A stretch of DNA of 64,000 bases from Chara braunii (taxonomy: Eukaryota; Streptophyta; Charophyceae; Charales; Characeae), in NCBI GenBank assembly GCA_003427395.1, contig BFEA01000313.1, positions 473,312-537,311 on the forward strand, given 5' to 3'. The translations under genes and the position numbers were made by a program. The notes beneath the pieces are model-generated. The model made no database searches, was not told where the DNA came from, and saw only the letters and a program-made list of their open reading frames with translations. Shown piece by piece: positions 53,660 through 64,000 of this stretch (positions are counted from its first letter, which is position 1; each line of letters starts with the position of its first letter).

Positions 53660-53945
53660 GACAATGACATTCCATTTCAAACTTGGTCGCATGCATGAGC
53701 CACGGACATGTGTTTGAGCAAGTCTCACTCACATACATGGCTCAACTCTCACATCATGGCAATTTGTTTCAAACTTGGTTGCATGTATGAGCCATGGGCA
53801 TGTGTTTGAGCAAGTCTCACTCACATACATGGCGCAACTCTCACGTGATGACAGTTTATTTCAAACTTGGTTGCATACATGAGCCATGAGCATGTATTTG
53901 AGCAAGTCTCACTGACGTACATGGCCCAACTCTCACATGATGATG
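53660..53945. repeat. ~94-bp array (three copies)
   Basis: Three copies containing gagccatgggcatgtgtttg and caagtctcactcacatacatgg, with spacing of about 94 bp. It lies between the two larger arrays of similar period. Confidence 0.88.
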
Positions 53946-55540
53946 TTCGGTTCCTACTTAGTTGATCTTTCCTCCATGTGCAGGTGTCCTTAACTAGTTC
54001 AAGTATCTCATTGTCAAGTTCATGTATGTTTGTGATGTTCCGGTTCTCACTTAGTTGATCTTTCCTCCATGTGCATGTGCCCTTCACTAGTTCAAGTATC
54101 CCATTGTCAAGTTCATGTATGTTGTGATGTTCCGGTTCTTACTTAGTTGATCTTTCCTCCATGTGCATGTGTCTTTCACTAATTTTAGCTTCTGACTGTT
54201 AAGTTCGTATGTGTTGTGATGTTCGGGTTAATACTTAGTTGATCTCTCCTCTATGTGCATGTGTTGTTCACTAGTCTAGCATCTCATTGTCAAGTTCATG
54301 TATGTTGTGATGTTCCGGTTCCCCCCTAGTTGATCTTTCCTCCATGTGCATGTGTCCTTCACTAGCTCAAGTATCTCATTGTCAAGTTCATGTATGTTGT
54401 GATGTTCCGGTTCCTACTTAGTTAAATTTTCCTCCATGTGCATGTGTCCTTCAATTGTTCAAGTATGTCATTGTCAAGTTCATAGGTGTTTGTGATGTTC
54501 CGGTTCATACTTAGTTGATCTTTCCTCTAGTGCGTATGTCTTTCACTAGTTCTAGTATCTCATTGTCAAGTTCATATGTGTTTGTGATGTTTCGGCTCCT
54601 ACTTAATTGATCTTTCCTCCATGTGCATGTGTCCTTCACTAGTTCAAGTATCTCATTGTCAAGTTCATATATGTTATGATGTTCCGGTTCCTACTTAGTT
54701 TATCTCTCCTCTATGTGCATGTACCGTTCACTACTCTAGCATCTCATTGTCAAGTTCATATATGTTGTGATATTCCGGTTCATACTTAGTTGATCTTTGC
54801 TCCATATGCATGTGTCCTTCACTAATTCAAGTATCTCATTGTCAAGTTCATAGATGTTTGTGATGTTCCGGTTCATACTTGGTTGATCTTTCCTCCATGT
54901 GCATATGCCTTTCACTAGTTCTAACTCTCATTGTCAAATTCATATGTGTTGTGATGTTCCGGTTCATACTTAGTTGATCGCACCTCTATGTGTATGTGTC
55001 GTTCACTAGTCTAGCATCTCATTGTGAAGTTCATACATGTTGCGTTGTTCCGGCTCCTACTTAGTTGATCTTTCCTCCGTATGTATGTGTCCTTCACTAG
55101 TTCAAATATCTCATTCTCAAGTTCATGCATGTTGTGATGTTCCGGTTCCTGCTTAGTTGATCTTTCCTCCATGTGCATGTGTCCTTCACTAATTCAAGCT
55201 TCTCATTGTCGAGTTCATACATATTGTGATGTTCCGGTTCCTACTTAGTTAATCTTTCCTCCATCCGCATGTGCCTCTTCTCTAGTTTAATCCTCTCATT
55301 GTCAAGTTCATGTATGTTGTGATGTTCCGGTTCGTACTTAGTGGATCTTTCCTCCACGTGCATGTCCCCTTCACTAGTTTCAGTTTCTCATTGTTAAGTT
55401 CATGTATGTTGTGATGTTCCGGTTCATACTTAGTTGATCTTTCCTCCATGTGCATGTGCCCTTTTCAATCTCTCGTTGTCAAATTCATTGTAGAACTCCG
55501 GTTCATGCTTAGTGGATCTTTCACCATGAGATGGGTGACC
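53940..55540. repeat. ~92-bp satellite-like array (about 17 copies)
   Basis: Monomer starts gatgttccggttcctactta followed by gttgatctttcctccatgtg. Successive copies start near 54,034, 54,126, 54,218, 54,310 and 54,403. The first 40 bp resemble the monomer of the 52,550 array (gatgctccgattcttccatg). The final copies decay before the CT tract. Confidence 0.92.
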
Positions 55541-55594
55541 GACATTTGGCTGCTACTACGAGGTGATGATTTGATTAGGATTAAAAAAAAAATT

Positions 55595-55638
55595 CTCTTT
55601 CTCTCTCTCTCTCTCTCTCTTTTCTTCTTCTCCCTTTT

Positions 55639-55728
<90 letters not shown>

Positions 55729-55980
55729 NNNNNNNNNNNNNNNNNNNNNNNNNNNNNNNNNNNNNNNNNNNNNNNNNNNNNNNNNNNNNNNNNNNNNNNN
55801 NNNNNNNNNNNNNNNNNNNNNNNNNNNNNNNNNNNNNNNNNNNNNNNNNNNNNNNNNNNNNNNNNNNNNNNNNNNNNNNNNNNNNNNNNNNNNNNNNNNN
55901 NNNNNNNNNNNNNNNNNNNNNNNNNNTCTCTCTCTCTTCCTCTCTCACTCCCTCTCTCTCTCTCTCTCTTCGTCTTGCCG
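55595..55980. repeat. (CT)n tract with assembly gap
   Basis: CT dinucleotides on both sides of 198 N bases at 55,729-55,926. The gap length is probably an estimate. The left family-E LTR copy has the same tract, shorter and unbroken (2,097-2,160). Confidence 0.95.
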
Positions 55981-57091
55981 TCTCTCTCTCTTCCCCTCAC
56001 TTGGCATATGACTAACCCTTCTCCCCTCACTTGTTACACAGCCAGGGTGCGAACGGTAAAAAGAAATCAGACCTCACTTAGTGGAGAAAGAGGGCAAGGG
56101 AAGGGTAGCCGGTTCCTTATGCCACCAAGAAGGCAAAGGAAAGGACGGTTGAAAAAGTGGGAAAAGAGGCGGAATCCGAGAGAAAGTACAAGTGGAAGCA
56201 AGGTCAGTTTGACTCAACCATTTCCCCGACTGTATGACTATGAGAAAATGATGGGCTAATTGAGCAAGGAAAGGAAACAAAGAGCAGCCAAAGAGCATGG
56301 AAACATAGACATGTGGGAAGGGTTATGTGTTGACCCCCAACGAGAAATTGTATGGATCCTTGCTTTATGTGGGATTATGCAGGTAAGTGAAGGCTAAGGA
56401 TGCCTTGAGCGGGATAGGGACGGGAGGAACCGGACATCAAAAGGAAAAGGGAAGAGGGGCAAAGGGGCTACGAGACCCTTAGCATAAAGCGAACCCATGA
56501 AAATGACCTTTGCGTTTGAGACTTGGAGTGTAAATGAGAAAATGAAGTGCAATCTTGCCAAGAGATATGTGAAGTTGTGTGTGCATGCATGTAAAGGCCC
56601 CGAAAAGACTAAGGGACCTGCGTCAATAGGGTTGAATGTGGAGTATGAGACTCGATGTGTGTGTAGAGGCGACGGGGGGAAGACTTCGCCGCACCCCGAT
56701 GACGCCGGAGGATCACGATACTTAGGGAAATGGTGCGGGGCCTAAGGATGACGCTTAGCCTGCGCACAAGAGAAGAGAAACACTCAAAGAGCCCTTGGAC
56801 TGCCTACGTATTGGAAGAAGCAATTGCCTAAGAGCATAACTAAGAATATAAAAAAATCAGTGTTGACCGAATGACCAGTGAGAATGTCACCCGGCGTGAG
56901 GGTTGAGCTACACCCCCAATGTCAAAGCTCTCTCGCTCGATGACCCACCCCATCCATGTCAAAGCACTAGGTGGGGGTGACCTTGGGACGAATGGCCCGC
57001 GCCCTGAGCATGAGCGAGGGCGGGTCGAGCTAACTGGGACCCGCAGTGGGGTCGACTAAGGCTCGAAAGTCTACCGGGGTTTGACCCTACA
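55981..57091 (+). mobile_element. Conserved 3' end of family-E LTR (right copy)
   Basis: Matches 2,161-3,333 in order and orientation and ends in CCCTACA at 57,091. The sequence just inside (AAAATGGTGGAGGTGACGGGC) is where a primer site is expected and does start TGG, but I could not match it to a tRNA. Confidence 0.7.
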
Positions 57092-59005
57092 AAAATGGTG
57101 GAGGTGACGGGCATGGGGTTAAATTGACCCCTATGATTCCGAAGGGGGCGCCCGACGCATTGACGTGTACACAACTCAAGATAAGGAAAATGGAGTTGTG
57201 ATTGCTCTTTCCCTTGTGAGAATCAGATTTGAGAAAGGTTGGGCGCATGACATGGCCAGGCCTGGAGGTATAACATGCATGCTATACACTTGATTAGCCA
57301 TTTCCTTGTGGAATGACTATAGCCCTCCTTCGTCCAGTGCTGGTGTTCGCCAGTCCGGGGAAGCCTTGGGCAAGTCGCAGGTCGATCCTTCCTCTTCGTA
57401 TGAAAGAAGGGCTCCGGTTACCTGGCAGGCGGTTGGTGCTTCGGCTTTGGCCGGGGTCCAATAAAAATCCCGCGGCGGAGTGATCTGACCGAATGGGTGC
57501 CCTTCTCTTCTCTTCTTTGAGCCCAACTGGCTCATGCACTTTGCACTTTGAAATACTTGAAGGAACGAACATGAACACAAAGGGTCATCAAGAAGGAACA
57601 ATCCCGCCCTATGAAAGGACAGACAAGTGAAAAGAAAGGAAATGAAGGGAGTTGCTAGACTCCAAGGAAAACTAGCTCACCTTTGAAGACTCTCACGAGA
57701 AGAAACCAACCACTGTGTATGAAAATAAGGGGAGGGACACTCATTTGTCCCGAGAGAAAATTGTGAGTTATGGGTAGGAAGCGCTGGGTGCACCAAGGGA
57801 AAGGCACTTGTACTATATGTGTCTCACTTGAGACTTGTGTTTGCATGATGGGATTTGTGCGTCCTGCCTTTCGGAAAAAAATGATGAGTCTGCACCAGCA
57901 GGTGCGGGTTGCGAAACATCACTCTCTTTTGAGGTTGCCGGATGTTCGTGTGTGGAGGTCAGACCACCGAGCTGTCGGACAGGAGTTTGTCACGCCAGTT
58001 GATTAGTAGCATTCTCGTCCGGACGGTCACGAGCTTGGCTCGATGATCTTTCTCGGGTGGGGTGCGAAACGTCTCCTCAGGCGGGGCTTAGCCTATTGGC
58101 TGGCGAGGGGAGTACTACTGCATACGGGCAAGGAAGGAACCTCGGAGACGATTAGTAGCTTCTCGTAGCACGACTTGGGAAAGGCTGATTCTTGTCGGAC
58201 CGATGGAAGTGAATGCCCAGGCGGCTGACCCTCGGTGTCGGTATGAATGTGCAAAAGCGGCAAGACGGGATGGGGTATTCTGGGCAAAAGGAACGGGCTA
58301 ACGCCTTGCTGGAGCTTGGGTACCGCGCTCTCGACTGTTGAGCTGCGCTTGAGGTATGGGATAAAACTCTACCGATAGTACCAGTGGAGAGACCATTTTG
58401 GGGATGGGCCGGTGAGGAGATGACCGGCCCGTATGTGAGATTGCCTGATTTTTTAATGTGTTCCGCCTCTGTAAAGATTGAGTGAGCTTAAATTGTTGGA
58501 CGGGGAATATTTCTAAGTCTATTCCCCCTCCCGCCTAAGTCTACACGAGTGAGAGATGATCGGAAGGAAGGAGGATAGAGGTCAGTTGGAATGGAACCAA
58601 GAGAAAGAATGTGGGGAAATGGATGGCCGACCGAGGGTATTATGGGAAGGTGGTACTTAGGAATGGGGAGGTAAATTAGGGAGACCTTGATGAGGGGTCT
58701 GAAATAATTCTCATCTAGGACGAGGGTTGACCTGACCAGAAGGACCGTTTGGTACTCTTTTATGGAAACAGGGGTCGGGTGTTGGAAGCAAGATGGTGCA
58801 GTGGTTGTCTTCCCCGATCTATACCAGCGGTCCGGAAATGCCAGTAGATGTAAGGGATGGGGTATCGGTCGTCCTCCCGGAAGATGGGACGTGGGCAGAT
58901 CTTGAGCCAGCATATCAAACCGTAATGCTGAAAGGCGAGGACGCGTTCCTGTAGATAGAGACGGTATGGGTTAATATCAGCTTGACGAGGTTATCGCCGA
59001 GCTTA
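57092..59005 (+). other. Leader of element E
   Basis: 1.9 kb between the LTR end and the first accessory gene. Frames of 60-140 codons occur on both strands, but none shows homology to the other elements or a convincing protein composition. I see no supported gene. Confidence 0.5.
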
Positions 59006-59451
59006 ATGGATTTGGAGTTTCGAGAGACAGTGGAAGCCCGAGGGTGGGTCTACTTGTCACAAGACAGGGAGAATGCTATGGTCATAGATTTGACACTCGG
59101 GAATACTCCGGACGAATTATTTAGGAAGGCAGAAGCAGAGGTCGTATGAGCTGCGTGTCAGCGGAGTGAAATGGAAATGGATTTTACTAGTGCGCTAGGC
59201 AAGACTTCTTTCGATTGTCGGTAGAAATGGGGCTGTTTGAAGGGGATTGGGCCGAGGAGCTGACGAAGATGTTAAACTGCCTTAGCGTAGACAATGTTTT
59301 TGTCCCTAGCTCCGTGCATTGGGGGATAGTCTATAGAAATGTGGCAATAGGGGAGACATTTTTGGAAGGAGTGAGGGAGTTGTTCTACAACGAAGAGGAC
59401 GACTTCAATGATGAGGACGAAGATGATGAGATAGAGGACTGGGATTTCTAA
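59006..59451 (+). pseudogene. Q-like accessory gene 1 of element E, broken
   Basis: A first part from MDLEFRETVEARGWVYLS, with a TGA after AEAEVV, and a second part in another frame from ~59,215 (LSVEMGLFEGDWAEELTKML, GETFLEGVRELFYNEED) ending in an acidic tail (DEDEDDEIEDWDF). The GETFLEGVRELF segment parallels YLEGVRQLLSE of Q2, and the acidic tail parallels the end of Q1. The similarity is weak and judged by eye. Function unknown. Confidence 0.5.
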
Positions 59452-59586
59452 GGGGGGGGTGACTTAACGTAGGGGGAACGGGTGGCCTGGTATTGTGGAG
59501 GAAGAGAAAATATGGCTAGAGAGGAAATGATGATGGAATACGCCTCCAATGGATGGGAACCGAGGTGACTCAAAGGAGGGATATAA

Positions 59587-60234
59587 ATGTCTATACTGAC
59601 AGAAAACGAGTGGAGGGAAACCACGTGCGACTGGGTTGGGTTTGAGGTTGCCCTGGGGTTATCATATGTATGGATAGAGTGGATTTGGAACCCGATAAGG
59701 GAAGAGGAAGGCTGGGATGAGATAGCAGAAGGCAAAGTGGAGTCGGTCGGGACGGTCGTCCTTTCCGAGGATGGATGGCGCCTATTTTGCACTATGTTAG
59801 CAATGGGACAGAATCCAATGTGGCTTCTAGGGGATGCAGAGGCGCTAACCCAAAAGGAAGGCAAAAGGTTCTCCAACGAGGGATGGAACGACGTTAGTAG
59901 CAGAGTTGTGATGGGGGGATGGAAGGAACTCAAGCCTCCCAGCCTACAAACAACAGCGTGGGTGCCCGAGTTCGTGGCCGAGTGGTCTGGGGGTTTCAAG
60001 CACATCGTAGACGTGACCGACTCCATGAAAAAAGTACACGTAGAGTGTATTTGGCATATGGGCCCTTCTACGAAGATAAAGCGGAGGAAGTCCTCACCAT
60101 CCTGAGGATAGGCAAGTATGACCGCCTGGAGGTAGAGGCAGGGGCTTGAAACGTCATAATTACCCGGGAGGCGGCGACAACTTCATCCTACGTGGACGAT
60201 GTCTTTAAACTGTTTGAGGTATTGTGGTTCGACT
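59587..60234 (+). pseudogene. Q-like accessory gene 2 of element E, frameshifted
   Basis: 160 residues are open from MSILTENEWRETTCDWVG, then a shift near 60,030. The C-terminal part is read as RVYLAYGPFYEDKAEEVLTI, with one TGA, to VDDVFKLFEVLWFD and TAA at about 60,234. The segment VVMGGWKELKPPSL...FVAEW matches VEMGGWREFRALTT of the next gene. GPFYEDKAEEVL matches its GPFWGNRAHELLEV. So genes 2 and 3 are paralogues. Confidence 0.62.
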
Positions 60235-60527
60235 AAAGAAACCAAGAGATCGATCGCTACGGGGAAGTCGGAGTATGGAGGACGCATGTAAACTAGGGTG
60301 TAGCATAAGAAGAGGGGGGGGGCATGTACGTTAGCTTAGCAGGTCATGAGAGGGGATTGAAACAAGGGAAGGTGTCCGGCCATTGTGGGCGTGGATGTAG
60401 GTCGCATGACAGAAAAGAGGAAAGGGGATCTAAGCGGGAAAAGAAACAGTAGGTAGATGGGCGGTTGATGAAAAACGGACCATAATCCTTTCTATGTGGA
60501 ACTATGCAGGGATTTTCCGAAACAGCA

Positions 60528-61319
60528 ATGGCGGCAAGACGTGTGCGGATGGAACGCCAGCCCCGGTACCCCGGACCGCTCTGGAATAACGGCGGGTGAT
60601 GGGAAGTGCCCCTTCCATCAAATTCCAACTTTCGGGGATTCGACGTGGAATAGCGGGCCGTGACTCTAGGGAGAGACAACGCCTTCATGTTGGTGGAATG
60701 TCGGTGGACAGGGATGAGACTCAACCGGGGACCTGGGGATGACCCGTTTTCCAATTTAGAGGTAACCGGGGTCCTGTACCTACCCGAGACTGGATGACAC
60801 TTGTTGGGGATAGGAATAGCGCAAGGCCACGAGCTGGCTCCAGTCTTTCATAGAGCGGCCCGAGTGTTAACGCGGATAGGACAATCAGTCAGGGGTAGGA
60901 GAAACGTGGACTTACTCACCAGGGTGGAAATGGGAGGTTGGAGGGAATTCAGGGCACTGACCACACCGCTGAGGTGTCGGGTCCGCCGATTCATGATAGA
61001 CCTCATCTTCGGGAGCCTCGCAAGGGCGCAGGAGCTGGCAGACTCGGCTATAATCTGGGTAGACCACTTCCCCTACCAGACCATCGGAATGTTCTATGAC
61101 GTTGCTGTGGAACATGGGCCGTTCTGGGGAAACAGGGCTCATGAATTACTGGAAGTTATCCATATTCTGATATTTGGGTTGCCTCGGCTACCTTGGGCGG
61201 AATACGAACACATAATCCAGAGGGAAATCGAAATAGGAGAGAGTTATCTAGCAGGGGTGGCTCAACTATTCGAGGAGCCTACCGAACCGGAAGGACCGCG
61301 AGGACGAGAACGGGACTAG
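60528..61319 (+). pseudogene. Q-like accessory gene 3 of element E, three stops
   Basis: 264 codons in one frame from MAARRVRMERQPRYPG with TGA near 60,597, TAG near 60,651 and TGA near 60,795; open from there to 61,319. Conserved layout: EVPLPSN start, RAVTL (compare RWRSVLL in Q1), GGWREFRALTT, GPFWGNRAHELLEV and EIEIGESYLAGVAQLFEEP (compare YLEGVRQLLSET in Q2). Its length is close to Q3 of A (251). It is the last gene before gag. Confidence 0.62.
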
Positions 61320-62781
61320 CGTCCGGGGGCGGGCCAATAGGGCAAATCGAGTATAGTCTGCGATATGCAGGGGCTCACCGATGGAAATAAGGAAGGACCG
61401 CGGACCCGGACGATAAAAAAATACTAGAAAATAAAGGGGGGAGGGTAGACTCCTAATGGTTGCCATAACCCTGGAGGTCGAAAAGGGGAATACTGCTAGG
61501 GAAACTTTCCCTGGCAGGATGCCTAACCCGGACTCCTACGCGCCGGCTCAACGGGACAAGGACGCTCTATACAAGCCTGTGAAAAAGGGAACTAAGTCAC
61601 GCCCCTTAGCTCGGTAGGGCAGCAGGGTCGGTCGCGGCTCCCTCTTAGGGAAACAATCGAAAAACGAAAATGGAGAGGAAGGCTACTATACAAATAAAGA
61701 TAAGTTAACGAAGCCGGAACCTATGGAACCTAAATGCCTCGCGCTGCGTGTATCCTGGGGAACCCTTTGGTTTATGCAGCACTAGGCAAAATGGCAACGG
61801 AAGATGAGATGAATAACTGTAGGAGCGAAGGAGGATCAGGCTTAGGAGGCAGTACTGTGCAGAGCGAAGAAGGGCGGAAAGACAGAGAATCGATAAATCT
61901 GGATGGTACCAAAGGGAACCGGAAGGAAATCTCCTCAAGGGAAAGCTCGGGGAAAGCTGGGGGAAGCAGGCACGAGACTCAGGAAACCAAAGGGGACAGA
62001 AATAAGGATCGGACAAGCCCCCGAAATTCAGAGGGAGTTGTGTCCAAGAAAGTGAGAGTCACGGATGCAAGGCGTAAGCGAGCAGAAATAGAGAAAAAGG
62101 CCGCTGAGTACAAGGCAAGATTGATTGAGGAAATTATGGCTGAGAACGAAGAAGGCCCTCTGCAGGAAGAACAACGGGACGAACGGAAAGTCGGTCGGGG
62201 CGGAATTGGGCAAGGGGATAAAAGTAGTGACCGTGGGGGAACACCGAGCAAAAGAAGGAAGGAGAGAGAGAGCTCCCCGGGGATGGAGGCAGAGAAAGTT
62301 ACGAACCCACCAGCCATAGATAGTAGGGTTAGCCGTCTGCCGACCGCACCAGCGGTAACACGAGGATGTGAAGGACTCTGGAGCCTTAGGGAAAGGGTGT
62401 TGGGATGGTTCGACCCGGAAGGAATTGCAAGGACTAGGGAGGGACAGAAGGCCGACAAGGAAGGGCAGGATACCAGTATGGCGGGCGAGGCCAGTAGGCG
62501 GCTTTAGGAAGATAGTATCGTTCCTCGCGCGAGCACTGAACAAAAACCAAGGCTACCTAGCGGACGCTACAAAAAAATTGACGTTTGACAGGATGAACAT
62601 CACGGAGTTCTTGATAGATTACGATAATCTGGCCGCATTGTTGAAATAGACCGAAGAAGAAAAGATGGATCACCTGGGGCAGCATGTGTCTTTGAGCTTG
62701 GGGCGGAACATAATGGCCATCGTAACTGCGAGTCGATCCTGGAAGGAAACCCGGAATGTAATGATGAGAAAATATCTGGCA

Positions 62782-63253
62782 GCGGAAAAAGAGAGAAGGT
62801 TAACAACAGTCGTATTTTTCATCACCACTTCAGGGCACCCTTCACCACTTCAGGATGCAGCCTCCCTAAACAAGTGGTTTTCAGAGTCTTCGGACCTTTC
62901 ACCACTTCAGGACCATTCAAGTCTGAAAATCCTGAATGGTCCTGAAGTGGTGAAAGTTCCGACCCTGAAAACCACCTGTTTAGGCAGGCTGCATCCTCAA
63001 GTGGTGAAGGGTGGTTTTCATGGTCTTCGGACCTTTCACCACTTCCGGACCATCCAGGATTTTCAGACTGCCCAAAACTTTTACTTGACCACTTTAAGAC
63101 ACCTTTCAACACTTCAAGATGTAGTCTGCCTAAACAGGTGGTTTTCAGGGTATTCGGACCTTTCACCACTTCAGGACCATTCAGGATTTTCAGACTGCCC
63201 AAAACTCTCACTTCATAATTTTCAGCTACCCGATAACCGCTTGTGCGGAAAAA
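62782..63253. mobile_element. 454-bp foldback-like insertion with 9-bp target duplication
   Basis: GCGGAAAAA at 62,782-62,790 and again at 63,245-63,253 flank 454 bp that split the Gag frame precisely (AAEKE | ATEVD). Ends: GAGAGAAGGTTAAC...CGATAACCGCTTGT, an imperfect terminal inverted repeat around GGTTA. The interior is built from inverted copies of a ~90-bp unit. End sequences and duplication size match the 67-bp insertion at 23,381. Confidence 0.8.
62838..63010. repeat. Long inverted repeat inside the insertion
   Basis: Arms of about 80 bp: cttcaccacttcaggatgca... on the left and its complement ...tgcatcctcaagtggtgaag on the right, around a ~12-bp centre at 62,927-62,938. A third, direct copy of the left arm follows at ~63,031-63,215. 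RNA from it would fold into a long hairpin. Confidence 0.85.
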
Positions 63254-64000
63254 ATGGCTACGGAGGTCGATTTAGCGGCAGTTCAAAGGAGGAACTTCGC
63301 AACGTACAATGACTTCCTACGAGAGTTTACCCTGGTGGCACTAAGGATCCCCGGGGTGACGGACCGGATAATAAGCAAATACTTCTTCAGGCAGTTCTTC
63401 GAGTTCGACAAAGATAAGATTCTGTCAGCCTACCAACAGACGAGCAAATTCGTAAACACCCCGGATGTTGATTTCAATACGGTAACAGATCTGGCCGAAA
63501 AGACCGTAGTGACCGAGACATTGGCCTTGCTCAAAGAAGGGGAAGTCATAGATCTGACCGGTAGGACAGGCGACAAGGTAAAGAAGGGGATTGAAAGTCT
63601 ACATGAACGGGTGCACGGAGTCGACAACAAGATCGAAAGGGTGGAGAACGCGTTGCTGGTTATGCAGGCGCAAGTATCTCAACCCGCCCTCCCTCCCCTT
63701 GAAGTCGTAGTTCCGCCAGGAGTAGCCAATCGAGGATTCGGACGAAGAGATCCCGCTAATGAGCAATGCAAATACTTCACCGTGGTGGGACATTTTGTGC
63801 GCGCATGCCCAACACTCAACCATGATATATTAAAAATGAGATGTATCAGGTCATTAAAGGGAGAGATATTCGGGTCGCAGGGAGAACGGGTGAGTTGAAA
63901 CTCGCCAGGGGGGATGCGGCGAGCTATTATCATGCTCAATGGGCTAGAGATAGCAGCCGTAGAGGTTGAGCCGGTGGTCGATATCATCTGGGATCAACTT

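Larger units (their letters stand above)
48354..57091 (+). mobile_element. Candidate 5' LTR of element E (possibly 8.7 kb)
   Basis: Starts TGT and ends ...CCCTACA. The last ~1.1 kb is shared with 2,161-3,333, also ending at ...TACA. It contains short GC-rich repeats, duplicated hairpin modules, a TATA box, a pyrimidine tract, three satellite-like arrays and a CT tract. If one LTR, it is extraordinarily long. Alternatively the LTR starts further right and other repeats lie between. Confidence 0.4.
48354..64000 (+). mobile_element. Element E: second Ty3-type family, nested in B
   Basis: Begins with TGTCGGG at the break in B's LTR and continues to the right edge. It contains a non-coding, array-rich block to 57,091 (candidate LTR), a leader, three Q-like accessory genes and a gag with a different sequence from A/B. 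Orientation is plus. Pol lies beyond the window. The left boundary is firm as a break point; that everything from 48,354 belongs to one element is inference. Confidence 0.6.
61734..64000 (+). pseudogene. Gag of element E, interrupted and running off the window
   Basis: N-terminal charged region from MPRAACILGNPL, with a basic coiled-coil-like stretch ARRKRAEIEKKAAEYKARLI. A frameshift near 62,500 leads into the capsid-like part (ADATKKLTFDRMNITEFLID, MDHLGQHVSLSLGRNIMAIV), with a TAG at 62,647-62,649. A 454-bp insertion at 62,791 splits it. It resumes at 63,254 (ATEVDLAAVQRRNFATYNDF, LLKEGEVIDLTGRTG) and ends with CKYFTVVGHFVRAC, a zinc knuckle whose second Cys is Phe. After a TGA at 63,896 the same frame continues to the edge. 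Unrelated in sequence to Gag of A/B as far as I can see. Confidence 0.82.

Noticed and set aside
55448-56030. Open frames of 130-187 codons across the CT tract
   Set aside because: Mostly dinucleotide repeat and N bases translated as L/S or R/E.

Overview
The window looks like repeat-dense, transposon-saturated nuclear DNA of a green plant, most likely a streptophyte alga. My impression is a Chara-like charophyte, but that rests on remembered style of the repeats and Gag proteins and is only moderately sure. No unique host gene, tRNA or rRNA could be supported. Almost everything is Ty3-type LTR retrotransposon, satellite-like array or simple repeat.

Layout. 1-2,160: an 80-bp tandem array, a 54-bp tandem array and a CT tract. 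2,161-3,333: the 3' end of an LTR (family E). 3,334-4,168: a fragment of a family-A element. 4,169-25,411: element A on the minus strand, with a truncated 3' LTR at 4,169-6,285, an internal region, a tRNA-Asp-type primer site at 21,314-21,331 and a 5' LTR at 21,338-25,411 that lacks its first ~95 bp. 25,412-26,775: unassigned spacer. 26,776-48,353: element B, a diverged relative of A on the plus strand (5' LTR 26,776-31,308, primer site 31,315-31,332, 3' LTR 46,434-48,353, cut short). A and B are head to head and form a very large imperfect inverted repeat. 48,354 to the window end: element E, which begins with TGT exactly where the 3' LTR of B breaks off. It holds a long array-rich candidate LTR ending at 57,091, then accessory genes and a gag that runs off the window.

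The most unusual content is the accessory cassette between the 5' leader and gag in A and B. In A and B alike the gene order is Q1, Q2, P1, Q3, R1, R2, S, T, P2, P3, U, gag, pro, RT-RNase H, integrase. Q1/Q2/Q3, P1/P2/P3 and R1/R2 are three families of tandem paralogues that I do not recognise, packed with gaps of 5-38 nt and one overlap, like a bacterial operon. Element E, whose Gag is quite different, carries three more Q-like genes in the same position. R2 also carries a segment found in Gag. Every element is decayed by stops and frameshifts, many of them G:C to A:T changes (TGG to TGA/TAG, CGA to TGA), but several accessory reading frames stay open.

Other notable items: a sequencing-library adapter (Nextera mate-pair junction) embedded at 37,669-37,700 between two copies of the same ~105 bp, hence an assembly artefact; two insertions with 9-bp target duplications and shared ends (23,381-23,447 and 62,791-63,244); three consecutive arrays with ~92-bp monomers at 52,550-55,540; about 21 isolated N bases in the RT of A; and a 198-base N gap in a CT tract.
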